In this document: positions 1-9,000 of the stretch, one piece after another | Numbering within the stretch: the first letter of the stretch is position 1 | Layout of the letters: the number at the start of each line of letters is the position of its first letter | Source of the DNA: Macrococcus epidermidis | GTDB lineage: Bacteria; Bacillota; Bacilli; Staphylococcales; Staphylococcaceae | Direction of reading: 5' to 3' | Assembly (NCBI RefSeq): GCF_003259695.1 | Contig: NZ_PZJH01000005.1 | Span: 1-64,000, forward strand | DNA length: 64,000 nt | Position numbers and translations under genes: made by a program | The notes under the pieces: model-generated | Seen by the model: only the letters and a program-made list of their open reading frames with translations | Database searches by the model: none | Told to the model about the DNA's origin: nothing

Positions 1-1
1 G

Positions 2-1333
2 AAAGATGTAACACCAGCGGGCGTAGTGGATACAAGCAAACCAGGCACATACACGGGTGTCGTGGAAGTAACATATCCAGACGGATCAAAAGAGACAGTG
101 AATGTTCCTGTAATCGTTAAGACTGTACCAGCTACAGGCTTAACAATTGGAGATCGTGTATGGAATGATGCGAATGCTAACGGTCTTCAAGATCAAGGTG
201 AAGTAGGTCTTGAAGGCGTGACAGTAGCATTGGTTAAACCTGATGGTACAATCATCACAACAACTACTGATAAAAATGGTCACTATGCATTTACAGGACT
301 TCCAGCTGGAACATATACTGTATACTTCAATACACCAGTAAATGCGATTTCTACATTAGTTAATGTTGACTTTAACGGACATGATGCAATCGATTCAGAT
401 GGTTCAGTTATTACAATTCAATTAACTGAAGACAACATGACAATCGATTCAGGTTTCTATTTCGCAAACGGTGGAAACACTGGTAGCAACACTGGCGGAA
501 CAGATAACGGAACTAACACAGATGGAAATACGACACCAGGAGAAAATCCAGGTAATAACGGCGGTACTGTCGTAGTACCACCAGTCACTAAAGGAAACTT
601 AACAATTGGAAATCGTGTATGGAATGATGCGAATGCTAACGGTCTTCAAGATCAAGGTGAAGTAGGTCTTGAAGGCGTGACAGTAGCATTGGTTAAACCT
701 GATGGTACAATCATCACAACAACTACTGATAAAAATGGTCACTATGCATTTACAGGACTTCCAGCTGGAACATATACTGTATACTTCAATACACCAGCAA
801 ATGCGATTTCTACATTAGTTAATGTTGACTTTAACGGACATGATGCAATCGATTCAGATGGATCAGTTATTACAATTCAATTAACTGAAGACAACATGAC
901 AATTGATTCAGGATTCTACTTTGCAAATGGTGGCGGCACAGGAAGCACCCCAGGTGGAACAGACAACGGTGGCGGCACAGGCAGCAACCCAGGTGGAACA
1001 GATAACGGTGACGGCACAGTCAGCAACCCAGGTGGAACAGATAACGGTGGCGACACTGATCGCAATCCAGGTGGAACAACTCCAGCTGAAGACCCATCTG
1101 AAAATACTGCTCCAATTAAAGAAACAGAAGACGTTCCAACTGATGGAACAGCTCCTGAAAATGAATTAGGAAATGTGAGTGGTAAAACTACTGAAACTAG
1201 TCAAGTATCTTTACCTGACACAGGCGAGAAAGATAATAGCGGTTTAGCTGCAGGCGCATTACTTCTTGGTGGTTTAACATTATTAGCTGGACGTAAAAAA
1301 AGAAAAGAAGATATTGAGTCAGAAGAAAAATAG
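2..1333 (+). CDS. LPXTG cell-wall surface protein, C-terminal part (cut by window start)
   Basis: The reading frame is open from base 2, so the 5' part lies outside the window and the GTG at 26 is internal. The first 40 residues look like the end of a Rib/alpha-type repeat (GTYTGVVEVTYPDG). Two SdrD B-type (Cna-B-like) domains follow at about 140-475 and 599-934, each with the GxRVWNDANANGLQDQGE start and the DSDGSVITIQL / DSGFYF end. A Gly/Asn/Thr-rich linker contains 13-residue repeats ending NPGGTDN. The C-terminus has LPDTGEKDN, a hydrophobic stretch and GRKKRKE, a standard sortase A signal. The protein is therefore covalently wall-anchored and probably adhesive; the ligand cannot be told from this part. 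Confidence 0.93.
   Translation, partial: KDVTPAGVVDTSKPGTYTGVVEVTYPDGSKETVNVPVIVKTVPATGLTIGDRVWNDANANGLQDQGEVGLEGVTVALVKPDGTIITTTTDKNGHYAFTGLPAGTYTVYFNTPVNAISTLVNVDFNGHDAIDSDGSVITIQLTEDNMTIDSGFYFANGGNTGSNTGGTDNGTNTDGNTTPGENPGNNGGTVVVPPVTKGNLTIGNRVWNDANANGLQDQGEVGLEGVTVALVKPDGTIITTTTDKNGHYAFTGLPAGTYTVYFNTPANAISTLVNVDFNGHDAIDSDGSVITIQLTEDNMTIDSGFYFANGGGTGSTPGGTDNGGGTGSNPGGTDNGDGTVSNPGGTDNGGDTDRNPGGTTPAEDPSENTAPIKETEDVPTDGTAPENELGNVSGKTTETSQVSLPDTGEKDNSGLAAGALLLGGLTLLAGRKKRKEDIESEEK
140..934 (+). repeat. Two near-identical SdrD B-domain DNA repeats
   Basis: The segment starting TTAACAATTGGAGATCG at about 140 recurs at about 599, an offset of 459 bases. The two copies stay almost identical over roughly 330 bases, with only scattered changes such as GTA to GCA. 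The unrelated Gly/Thr linker lies between them. Identity at the DNA level, not just in protein, suggests recent duplication or gene conversion. Confidence 0.85.
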
Positions 1334-1351
1334 TAGTTAAATTAGTATATT

Positions 1352-1398
1352 AAGTAGCGAAGTCATCTACCTAGGTAGATGTACTTCGTTACTTTTTA
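1352..1398 (+). terminator. Terminator of the surface-protein gene
   Basis: A long inverted repeat runs from AAGTAGCGAAGTCATCTACC through a CTAGG centre to GTAGATGTACTTCGTTACTT and is followed by a T-run. It lies 18 bases after the stop codon of the wall-protein gene. Confidence 0.8.
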
Positions 1399-1445
1399 AT
1401 TTTGGCTTGAGAAAGTATATATCGTATTTTTGTAAATTTAGACAA

Positions 1446-1480
1446 AAAAACTCACTCCCATCATTTGAGAGTGAGTTTTC
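1446..1480 (-). terminator. Terminator of the M4 metalloprotease gene
   Basis: AAAACTCACTC pairs with GAGTGAGTTTT around a short loop. On the minus strand a run of T follows. It sits immediately after the protease stop codon. Confidence 0.8.
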
Positions 1481-1483
1481 ACA

Positions 1484-2986
1484 TTATACGCCTACTTTAT
1501 TCCATGCATCAGTTACTTGAGCTGCAACTGTAGCACCGTATAAGTCTTGAGCTGCTTGTGTCAATGCTTGTTTAGCATCAGCAAATGTTGCGTTACTTGT
1601 TAAGTACGTAGTAAGTGCACGGTAATATACTTTTTCTGCTTTATCTTTACCAATTGCAGAGATTGTATAGTATGCTGCTTTGTTTGGAATACCCATATTT
1701 GTATGGATACCACCATTGTCTGATGTTGTATCAACATACTGGCTCATGTTTGTTGGCATGCCATTTAATTCAGGGTTTGAGATACTTCTCACACCGTCAT
1801 TAGCGATTGCTGGTGTATAGATATCTTCTCCAATCCACCAATCAGTTGGATCGTTAAAGTACCCGAATGTATCTGAAATACTTTCGTTTAATGCCCCTGA
1901 CTGACCAGAGTATGCAAGTTTAGCACTGCTTGCAGTCACACCGTGTGTAATTTCATGTGCGACCACATCTAATGCCCCGGACGTTGCACGGAATGTTGTG
2001 CCGTCTCCGTCACCATAAATCATTTTATCTCCAGCCCATCCAGCATTGTTACGATAATCGTTTGTTGTATTAATTGAGTTAACGTGAACGATTGAAGGGA
2101 TTGCAGATCCTAAATTATTATATGAATCTCTATTATGGACATTCTTATAGTAATTGTATACACGACCTGCATAATAGTGTGCATCTACTGCTGCACGTTG
2201 ATCTGCTGCATTGAATGTTTTATCTGTATCAGTAATGATGTCAGCCATTTTTGTTGTATTGTTAAATGCATACGTACTGATTTGACCTGTATGTGTTGTA
2301 TCTACTAAAAGATAAGCGTTATTTTCATTTGTGATATTAATTGATTTATAACTTCCTACAACCCCTAATCCTAATCCAGTTGTTGCGATGTTTTCCATTT
2401 TGTTTGTTACGTTCTCGATATGACCATTTTCAGCATTAATCGATACCACCACGTTATTGATTGCTGGTGTAGTAGTAATTAATTCAACATTATAAACATA
2501 AATGTTCTTTTTAGTATCAATAGTAAGTTCTACTGATTTAACAACATCACCTGTCATATTTTTCGCTTCTGCTTGTGTTGTCTGAATAGCAGTGAAAGCA
2601 TTATCGATAGCTTGAGCTTTTGATAATGTCACTGTATTAACAGGTGCTGGTAATGCTGTATTAGTATCACCATTGATTAGGACAACCTTACCTTTCGCAT
2701 CTGTATGCACTTTGATCGCAAGTGCGTTTGTCAGTTTGCCATGAACTTTTGGTTGAAGTGTGTAGTGTGTGTAACCTAACGCATCTTTCGTTACGTCTGT
2801 TACATTATAATATTTCGCAAATTTCTTTGCTTTTTTACCGTTCGGTAAAGTTTTTAGACTTTCTATAGCTTGCGCCGGCGTAGTAACTTTAACGTTGGTG
2901 TCTTCTGCAGCATGTGAAACAGGTGTCATAAAAGTAGTTGATGCAACAAGTGAAGCAAGTAATGGTGTAATGAATTTTTTAGTCAT
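1484..2986 (-). CDS. Secreted thermolysin-like zinc metalloprotease (M4, aureolysin/bacillolysin type)
   Basis: The 500-residue preproenzyme fits the usual length of the family. Residues 1-26 are a signal peptide ending SHAA. Residues 30-200 form the FTP/PepSY-type propeptide that acts as chaperone and inhibitor. The mature peptidase carries the zinc motif HEITH (344-348), the third ligand in GALNES (Glu368), and the catalytic His in GGIHTN (His428). It is predicted to be exported, self-processed and active on extracellular proteins. It is transcribed alone, with its own terminator. It resembles S. aureus aureolysin, but I leave the symbol empty because orthology cannot be shown here. Confidence 0.95.
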   Translation of the reverse strand: MTKKFITPLLASLVASTTFMTPVSHAAEDTNVKVTTPAQAIESLKTLPNGKKAKKFAKYYNVTDVTKDALGYTHYTLQPKVHGKLTNALAIKVHTDAKGKVVLINGDTNTALPAPVNTVTLSKAQAIDNAFTAIQTTQAEAKNMTGDVVKSVELTIDTKKNIYVYNVELITTTPAINNVVVSINAENGHIENVTNKMENIATTGLGLGVVGSYKSINITNENNAYLLVDTTHTGQISTYAFNNTTKMADIITDTDKTFNAADQRAAVDAHYYAGRVYNYYKNVHNRDSYNNLGSAIPSIVHVNSINTTNDYRNNAGWAGDKMIYGDGDGTTFRATSGALDVVAHEITHGVTASSAKLAYSGQSGALNESISDTFGYFNDPTDWWIGEDIYTPAIANDGVRSISNPELNGMPTNMSQYVDTTSDNGGIHTNMGIPNKAAYYTISAIGKDKAEKVYYRALTTYLTSNATFADAKQALTQAAQDLYGATVAAQVTDAWNKVGV

Positions 2987-3185
2987 AATAGACTCCTTTA
3001 AAATGTGTAATGTAAAAAAATAATAGTAATTATACCATGTGCAAGATTTTTTGGATATTTTTTTTTTAAAAATTGAATGAATCTGTTAATTATAAAATTA
3101 TCTCATTATCTAATTAACTAAAATAGTACTTAATAATAATTATGTTAAAATAATATCTGCAAGACTGTCTGCAAGGGGTGAAGTA

Positions 3186-4768
3186 ATGCAAAAAGTCGAT
3201 GAAAAGGTATTAAGATTGTATAAACACTTACAGGAGCATGAATTTATACGTGATGATGTAGCATCTTTATTAGCAATAACGCCACGTCAGTTAAGTCGAT
3301 TATTGAAGCAGTGGGAACGGGAAGGTTTGCTTCATTATCAAGTTGGTGTTGGGAGAGGTGTATTATCTGAAATAAAATTTGTAAAGAATATTGAACATTT
3401 ATTTGTTGCTTATGTAGTGAATCATATAAAGGAATATACTTTCGAGGAAATCATCGGGATATTATCTATGCCATTACATCAAGTGTCAAAAGAGCTTATA
3501 ATTTCAGTGTTTAATGCACAGTTAGTTGTTCATAATGATGTAGGTGAAGCTGAAGAAGGAGCCAACTATGTCGATTATATATATCGAATTCCAGATGATT
3601 TAGATCCGTTACTTCATTCCGATATGTCTAAAGATACGATTATCTATAATATTATGGATAGACTCTATGAAGTCAATCATGACTTACATTTTACGAGTAA
3701 TATTGTAAGTCACGAAACCCTGCATGATAATAAATTTACGATGTATCTTCATCACGATATTGTATTCTCTGATGGAACACTACTAAGTGCACAGCAAGTT
3801 GTAGATTGTCTGGAGAGATTCAGAACAATCCAGATCACGAAAGTAAATTAAAAGGGGTTCAGAGCATTACGGCGCAAGGCTTGTTTACTGTAACTTTCAT
3901 ACTTAATGAACCGTATAGCACAGATTACATCAAATTCATACTTGCTCAAAGTGCTGCAAGTTTGTATAAAGTGCATGATTGTCGTTATATAGGATCTGGG
4001 GCATATGTTCTGCATCAAATAAAAGAGAGTTTTGTTCAACTGGAACAACGCAATTCATACCACCATGAGGTCGGAGATATTAAGCAAATATATTTAGTGA
4101 AGAATTATCAGCAATACCTCAATAATTATGAGCATGTTGAAACAAAAAATTTGGAACAACACCAAGTCCTTCAAAAAGGTTATTTAATGTTTCTTCCTTA
4201 TTCTACTAAGTTGAATATTAAAAAGCGCCAGATTATTGCGGATGCAGTGCGTTATTTCTTCAATTGCAATGCCAAAAAAGAAGCAATATGTGACTACGAT
4301 GGACCGGTGATTTATGAGGAAGTTATCCTGGGTTTATTCAGCTTAAAAGATAAAGCACAGCTGCAACTTGTTCAGTTCTTAAATCAAACAGGCTTTAATG
4401 TAAAGTATGAGTGTATGAGATTCGATAAATTGCTATCAGACGAATTAACTACGCTGCCATGTGACTTTTGTTTCATTTCACATACGAATATTAGGCAATT
4501 GTATTATGTTCCACTTCTGACAATGACCAATATTAAGAAATTGCATCCATATTTTTGTGAAGGAATTGAACATTCAAACTTTGCGATGAATCAACGCAAA
4601 GACTGGCTTAAAACTGAACAATTATATAAAGAACATCTTGAATCAATTTACTGGTTTAATCCAATTAAATCTTTATTCAAAAATAAAGTAATACCTATTG
4701 GCTATAAAAATGTCTATTTCAATAATGACGGTATTATGATATACAATAAAATAATCGTAGTGGAGTGA
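3186..4768 (+). pseudogene. SgrR-like transcriptional regulator, frameshifted
   Basis: An N-terminal SgrR-type winged helix-turn-helix (ITPRQLSRLLKQWEREGLL) is followed by a segment resembling a peptide-binding SBP_bac_5 domain (DGTLLSAQQVVDCLERFR). The frame ends at 3851. A second frame, open from about 3806 to 4768, continues the same domain (KGVQSITAQGLFTVTFILNEPYS). Lined up against the intact downstream paralogue, the two pieces make one protein of about 525 residues broken by a -1 shift near 3806-3850. It could be a true loss, a sequencing error or, less likely, recoding. Its last codons overlap the next gene by 4 bases. Confidence 0.82.
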
Positions 4769-6354
4769 ATCACGTGATAGATAAGAGACTCGTATATCTA
4801 CAGAACTATCTATCAGAATCATTACATATGGAATTACATGAATATATGAATATATCCAATCGCCAACTCTCCCGACTGTTAAATCAATGGCAGGATGAAG
4901 GACATATTCAGTTTAATGCTGGATTAGGACGTGGCCATAAAGCAGATATCACCTTGCTTGTAGATGTAGTGAAAGAAGTCTTCTCTTATGCAATCGAACA
5001 TGCGCATCAGATGACCTTAGAAGAACTACAGTCATATATTAATCTGCCGTGGAATACAGAAACCAATGCCATCATTGTGACATCCATTATGGAAGAGTTT
5101 GATAGTAAAGTACAAAAAGGAAATGCATTACTTGATTACGTATACACGATACCAGAAGTTATATCGCCTTGTGCATCAATTGATGCAGTAAGCTTTCAGG
5201 TGATAGGACAGATAGGAGACTATCTGTATCAATATCGTAATCATTCAATAGAAAGAAAACTTGTGAAGTATGATGAATGGAATGACTCAACATTACATAT
5301 TTATTTGCATAAAGATATTTACTTTGATGATGGTGTTCTGATGACTGCTGAACATGTAAAAGCATCATTAGATAATATTATTTCTTGCGGGAATTTTGAG
5401 AATCACTTTGAAAGTATAGAACAAGTTGAAGTGGCGAACGCATTTGAAATTATGATTCACTGTAAGCAGACAACTGATCACATCAAACTATTACTTGCTG
5501 AACCTTTCACAGCGATTATTCGTCTGGAAGATGGGCACATGCGCGGCACAGGTAAATATTATATTCATAGTAAAGACAATAACCAGATTATATTAAGAGC
5601 AAATCCTTATCCAAAGCGTCAACCACAAGTGAAGCAGGTATATATCGTTAAAAGTAAGACACGCTATGACAAAGCCTTTCCGTCAATAGAAGGAAGACGT
5701 TATAAGAAATTCTGTGTATCCAATGCACTGCTTATGTGTAACCCAGAAACAGAGCTCACACTGGAAGAAAGATCGATATTCTCAAATATCCTATTTTATC
5801 ATTTCAAACAATTGATGGAAGAAGAGAAGCAGGACTTCAAATGGCTAACGCATACTTCGGCGTTTAATAATACAACATATGAATTTACCAAGCCTATTAA
5901 ATTCCTGGTAGATGAATATAATCACCATGCATTCGAAAAAATCTTTATTAAAATGAAAGCTCAGAATAATATTGATGTAACCATCGTACCGATCAAACAT
6001 ATCGATTACTTAAATAATAATATTAATCAATTTGATATAGATTATGTATGGATGATGGAAGCGTATAAAGAAGAACAACCCTACCAGCTTTATGATTTAC
6101 TGACACATTGTAAGTTTAAAGAGTGGTATGAAAAAAATATTTATTGTAAAAATTTTCTAAAAACATTTGACTTGAATAATAAAAATACATTAAAAAATTC
6201 TACAAATAGTTTTATGCAAGAGTTAGATAAAAATTATTATTGCATAAATGTTTATAAAAAATATAAGTACTATTTTTACCCGTCATATATTGAGTATATT
6301 GATGTTGACGATTATGGCTATATTGATTATGGTAGTGCTGTGGTAAAGGAATAA
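4765..6354 (+). CDS. SgrR-like transcriptional regulator with solute-binding domain
   Basis: A 529-residue protein with an N-terminal DNA-binding domain (ISNRQLSRLLNQWQDEGHIQF, about residues 30-50) and a long C-terminal region similar to SBP_bac_5 substrate-binding proteins (GVLMTAEHVKASLDN). SgrR-family proteins bind DNA and sense small molecules in the cytosol; the ligand here is unknown. The gene begins with GTG and overlaps the stop of its frameshifted neighbour as GTGA, so the two were one transcription unit. A second GTG three codons on is an alternative start. No transporter operon adjoins it, so the target is unclear. Confidence 0.8.
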   Translation: MNHVIDKRLVYLQNYLSESLHMELHEYMNISNRQLSRLLNQWQDEGHIQFNAGLGRGHKADITLLVDVVKEVFSYAIEHAHQMTLEELQSYINLPWNTETNAIIVTSIMEEFDSKVQKGNALLDYVYTIPEVISPCASIDAVSFQVIGQIGDYLYQYRNHSIERKLVKYDEWNDSTLHIYLHKDIYFDDGVLMTAEHVKASLDNIISCGNFENHFESIEQVEVANAFEIMIHCKQTTDHIKLLLAEPFTAIIRLEDGHMRGTGKYYIHSKDNNQIILRANPYPKRQPQVKQVYIVKSKTRYDKAFPSIEGRRYKKFCVSNALLMCNPETELTLEERSIFSNILFYHFKQLMEEEKQDFKWLTHTSAFNNTTYEFTKPIKFLVDEYNHHAFEKIFIKMKAQNNIDVTIVPIKHIDYLNNNINQFDIDYVWMMEAYKEEQPYQLYDLLTHCKFKEWYEKNIYCKNFLKTFDLNNKNTLKNSTNSFMQELDKNYYCINVYKKYKYYFYPSYIEYIDVDDYGYIDYGSAVVKE

Positions 6355-6441
6355 AGGAATATAATAAGAGTTTGTTAAATTAATAAATAATTAACTTAAA
6401 ATAACTTAATATTATTATGAAATAAATTACATGCAAAAAAA

Positions 6442-6470
6442 GGACATTTTTTCAGAAAATGTCCCTTTTT
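6442..6470 (+). terminator. Terminator after the SgrR-like pair
   Basis: GGACATTTT pairs perfectly with AAAATGTCC around TTCAG and is followed by CTTTTTG. It lies about 90 bases after the stop codon of the second SgrR-like gene. Confidence 0.8.
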
Positions 6471-6566
6471 GTGTTTAATGATTTAGATTATATTAGTACA
6501 ACACACAAAAGTTAAATCAAATAAGTATGTTAAAATTTAACAATTTATGGAGGCTAATATATTAAT

Positions 6567-7463
6567 ATGAAGAAAACCACAAGTGGTAAACGATACGACT
6601 TTATTCCAAATAAATTGAATAAATATTCTATAAGAAAATTCACGGTAGGTACTGCATCAATCTTAATCGGATCATTATTATTCCTTGGTCAAGATGCTCA
6701 AGCCGCCGAAAGTACGACTTCAACTGAACAGATAAGTACTACGAATAACTGAACAGACCCTACATCTACGACAATCACAGAAACCCCATCTACAGAAACA
6801 ACAGCTGCGTCAACAGAAACTCCTACAACAGAGCAACCAACAACAGAAACAGTTACAACAGAAGCACCGACGACAGAAGAGACAACAACAGAAGAAACAA
6901 CAACAGAAGCACCAACGACAGAAACGCCAACAACACCACCGGTGAAAGGTAACTTAGAATTAGGCGATAAAGTATGGTTCGATACAAATAAAGATGGCAA
7001 ATACCTATTCACAGGTTTAACGGAAGGCGACTACACAGTTTACTTCAATACACCGGCTGGCATGATTCCAACAGGATTAAATGTAGGGAATGACACGTTA
7101 GATTCAGACGGATCAGTCGTAACAGTACATCTAACAGATAACAACTACACAATCGATTCAGGATTCTATACATCGGAAGGTGGAGATTCAACAGAACCGG
7201 GCACGCCAAGTGAGCCAGGCACACCGATTGAACCGGGCACACCTGAGACACATAAGACTTCTCAAGGTACACCGAATAAAGAAGATTTAACTTCTTCACC
7301 AGACACAGGTGAAAACAATAATGGTGGAGCATTAGCGGCACTATTAGCAGGTTTAGGTCGAGCACTATTATATAGAAGAAAAAATAAAAAAATGATAAAC
7401 AGCGGCATGAGAGTCTGTAGTGAACCCAAAAAGTCGAACTTTTTATTAAGCTACTTTCATTAA
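6567..7463 (+). pseudogene. Decayed YSIRK/SdrD-B surface protein gene
   Basis: The gene has a good ribosome site (TATGGAGG) and a YSIRK signal peptide ([20 protein letters not shown]). It then stops at TGA 6750-6752. The same frame continues beyond the stop with a Thr/Glu/Pro-rich stalk and one SdrD B domain, so a single nonsense change split it. The B domain is shortened: DTNKDG runs straight into KYLFTGL, as expected after deletion between two NKDG-coding repeats. The sorting motif reads SPDTGE instead of LPDTGE. The tail after RRKNKK is foreign sequence from the IS remnant at 7413. Four separate defects argue for a dead gene. Confidence 0.88.
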
Positions 7464-8475
7464 AGCAAGATTTCTGTATTCTACAGGAGTCTTGCTTTTT
7501 AATTTTCTCTTCTTTCTAACGAAATTATAATATTCCATATAATCATTAATTTCCTCTACTAATTCATCATACGAATCAAATGATTCACCATAAAACATTT
7601 CCTGTTTTAATATTCCAAAGAAATTCTCCATTGGAGAATTATCTAGACAATTACCTTTTCTAGACATGCTTTGAATGATTCTATTCTTTTTCAAAGTTTG
7701 TACCCAAGTATTATGTTGATATTGCCAACCTTGATCAGAATGGATAGTAGTTCTATAAGGAAGATCAGGGATGACTTCTATTGCTTTTAATAGGGAATCC
7801 ATCACGAACTGCAATGTTGGACGTTTACTAACTGAATAAGAAATAATTTCTTTTGTACATACATCAAAAATTGTTGATAGATATATCTTATTTCCATTAT
7901 TAATATTGAATTGTGTGACATCTATAAGTAATTTTTGATATGGTCGATCAGTTATGAATCTGCGATTCAATTTATTCTTGGCAGTTTTGCCAACTTTCCC
8001 TTTGTAAGACTTATATGTTCTATTTCTATGCTTAAACTTTATGCACAGTAGATTGTTTTCCCTCATTATTCTAAGAACTTTTTTATGGTTAACAACAAAA
8101 CCTAAGTCTCTTAGTTCATCAGTAACAGTACGGTATCCTATTCTATTTTTATGAATGGCAATGATTTCTTTAATCTTCTAATTAAATTAACGTCTTTTTG
8201 AACAGGAATACTTAGTCGTAATTTCCAATAATGATATACACTTTTCGCTATCTTAGCTACTGATAATATTTCTTTTAACATGTAATTAGATTCATTCCTT
8301 AGCTCAATAATAGCAGCAACTATTTTTTTGTTTGATTTTTTCGAGCTAAGGATTGTAACTTTTTTTCGAGAGCAATTGCGATTTCTAATCTTCTGTTTTC
8401 CATTTCATATATTAATTGTTCTTCAATTTCTTTGTTGATTTCTTCTAAAGATTTTTTTCTTCCATAGTAATAGTA
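7413..8475 (-). mobile_element. IS3-family (IS150-like) insertion sequence remnant
   Basis: The left edge TGTAGTGAACCCAAAAAGTC resembles the terminal repeat of IS150-group elements. I cannot find a matching inverted repeat at the other side, and the original terminator of the disrupted surface gene follows at 8531, so the orfA end seems deleted. The interior encodes a degraded transposase on the minus strand. The element interrupts the extreme 3' end of the Sdr-like pseudogene. The right boundary is approximate. Confidence 0.75.
7446..8475 (-). pseudogene. IS3-family transposase, frameshifted and N-terminally truncated
   Basis: The 206-residue open part (7446-8066) is the integrase core, with catalytic residues in LIDVTQF, HSDQGWQ and MENFFG (DDE). 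Upstream, codons for HKNRIGYRTVTDEL and NHKKVLRIMRENN read in the same frame. Further upstream the leucine-rich ENRRLEIAIALEKKL and the SVAKIAKSVYHYWK segment lie in another frame, which closes at a TAG near 8133. The shift is therefore near 8150-8175. The orfA helix-turn-helix is missing because a stop precedes EYYYYGRKKS. The enzyme cannot be active as it stands. Confidence 0.8.
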
Positions 8476-8530
8476 CTCCTAATTTATTGGATTTGAATTT
8501 TATAATATTTTATCATTTATTGAATGTTAT

Positions 8531-8568
8531 AAAAAGACGACAGTTCACGTGATATTTGTCGCCTTTTT
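8531..8568 (+). terminator. Terminator-like hairpin after the IS remnant
   Basis: AAAAAGACGACA pairs with TGTCGCCTTTTT with one mismatch. It probably was the terminator of the surface gene before the insertion. Confidence 0.6.
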
Positions 8569-9000
8569 AAAGGATATCTCATGAAAAATTACCGTCCTCA
8601 GCTTAAGAAAATCAGTGGAAAATCTATAAATATCTAATTCATTACGCTAGTTCACAAAATTGTCACATTTATGATTGTGTCTAGACATGTTGATAACTTT
8701 ATTCACTTTTTGCATAAAATTATATTGAATTTCAGATTAAATACAAAAATATTAATATTCTAAAAATTGTAGAATAGGTAAAAGAGGATAACTTTGTTAA
8801 TTTTGTAAATCTATTTTTACAATTTAATATACATTATTTATGAATAAATATAAATTTTTGTGGATAAGTGAAATAGATGCGTTTTACATTTAACTATAAC
8901 AAGTGACAAATTATAGTATAAAATATTAGAGAGTCATAATAGCAGGAGTATAAGCTTTTATGGCAATCATACCGTAAGAGATATTAAGAGGAGGATTTTT
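8569..9000. other. AT-rich intergenic region before the YGIRK surface gene
   Basis: I see no open reading frame with a ribosome site here. The stretch is very AT-rich and ends in the strong ribosome site AAGAGGAGG just before 9001. It most likely holds the promoter of the surface gene, but no convincing -35/-10 pair can be assigned by eye. Confidence 0.5.

Noticed and set aside
903-1169. Gln/Thr-rich frame inside the first surface gene
   Set aside because: It is a second frame of the Gly-Asn repeat region; the true gene in the other frame has clear domains and a sorting signal.
3806-3851. Programmed -1 frameshift in the SgrR-like gene
   Set aside because: I find no convincing slippery heptamer or downstream structure; simple base loss explains the break better.
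6698-7012. Minus-strand frame rich in Val and Ser across the decayed surface gene
   Set aside because: It is the mirror of ACA/GAA Thr-Glu repeats in the stalk of the plus-strand gene and shows no gene signals.
8569-9000. Possible intact right end and target duplication of the IS element
   Set aside because: No inverted copy of the left terminal sequence or direct repeat could be found here, so the element is treated as truncated.
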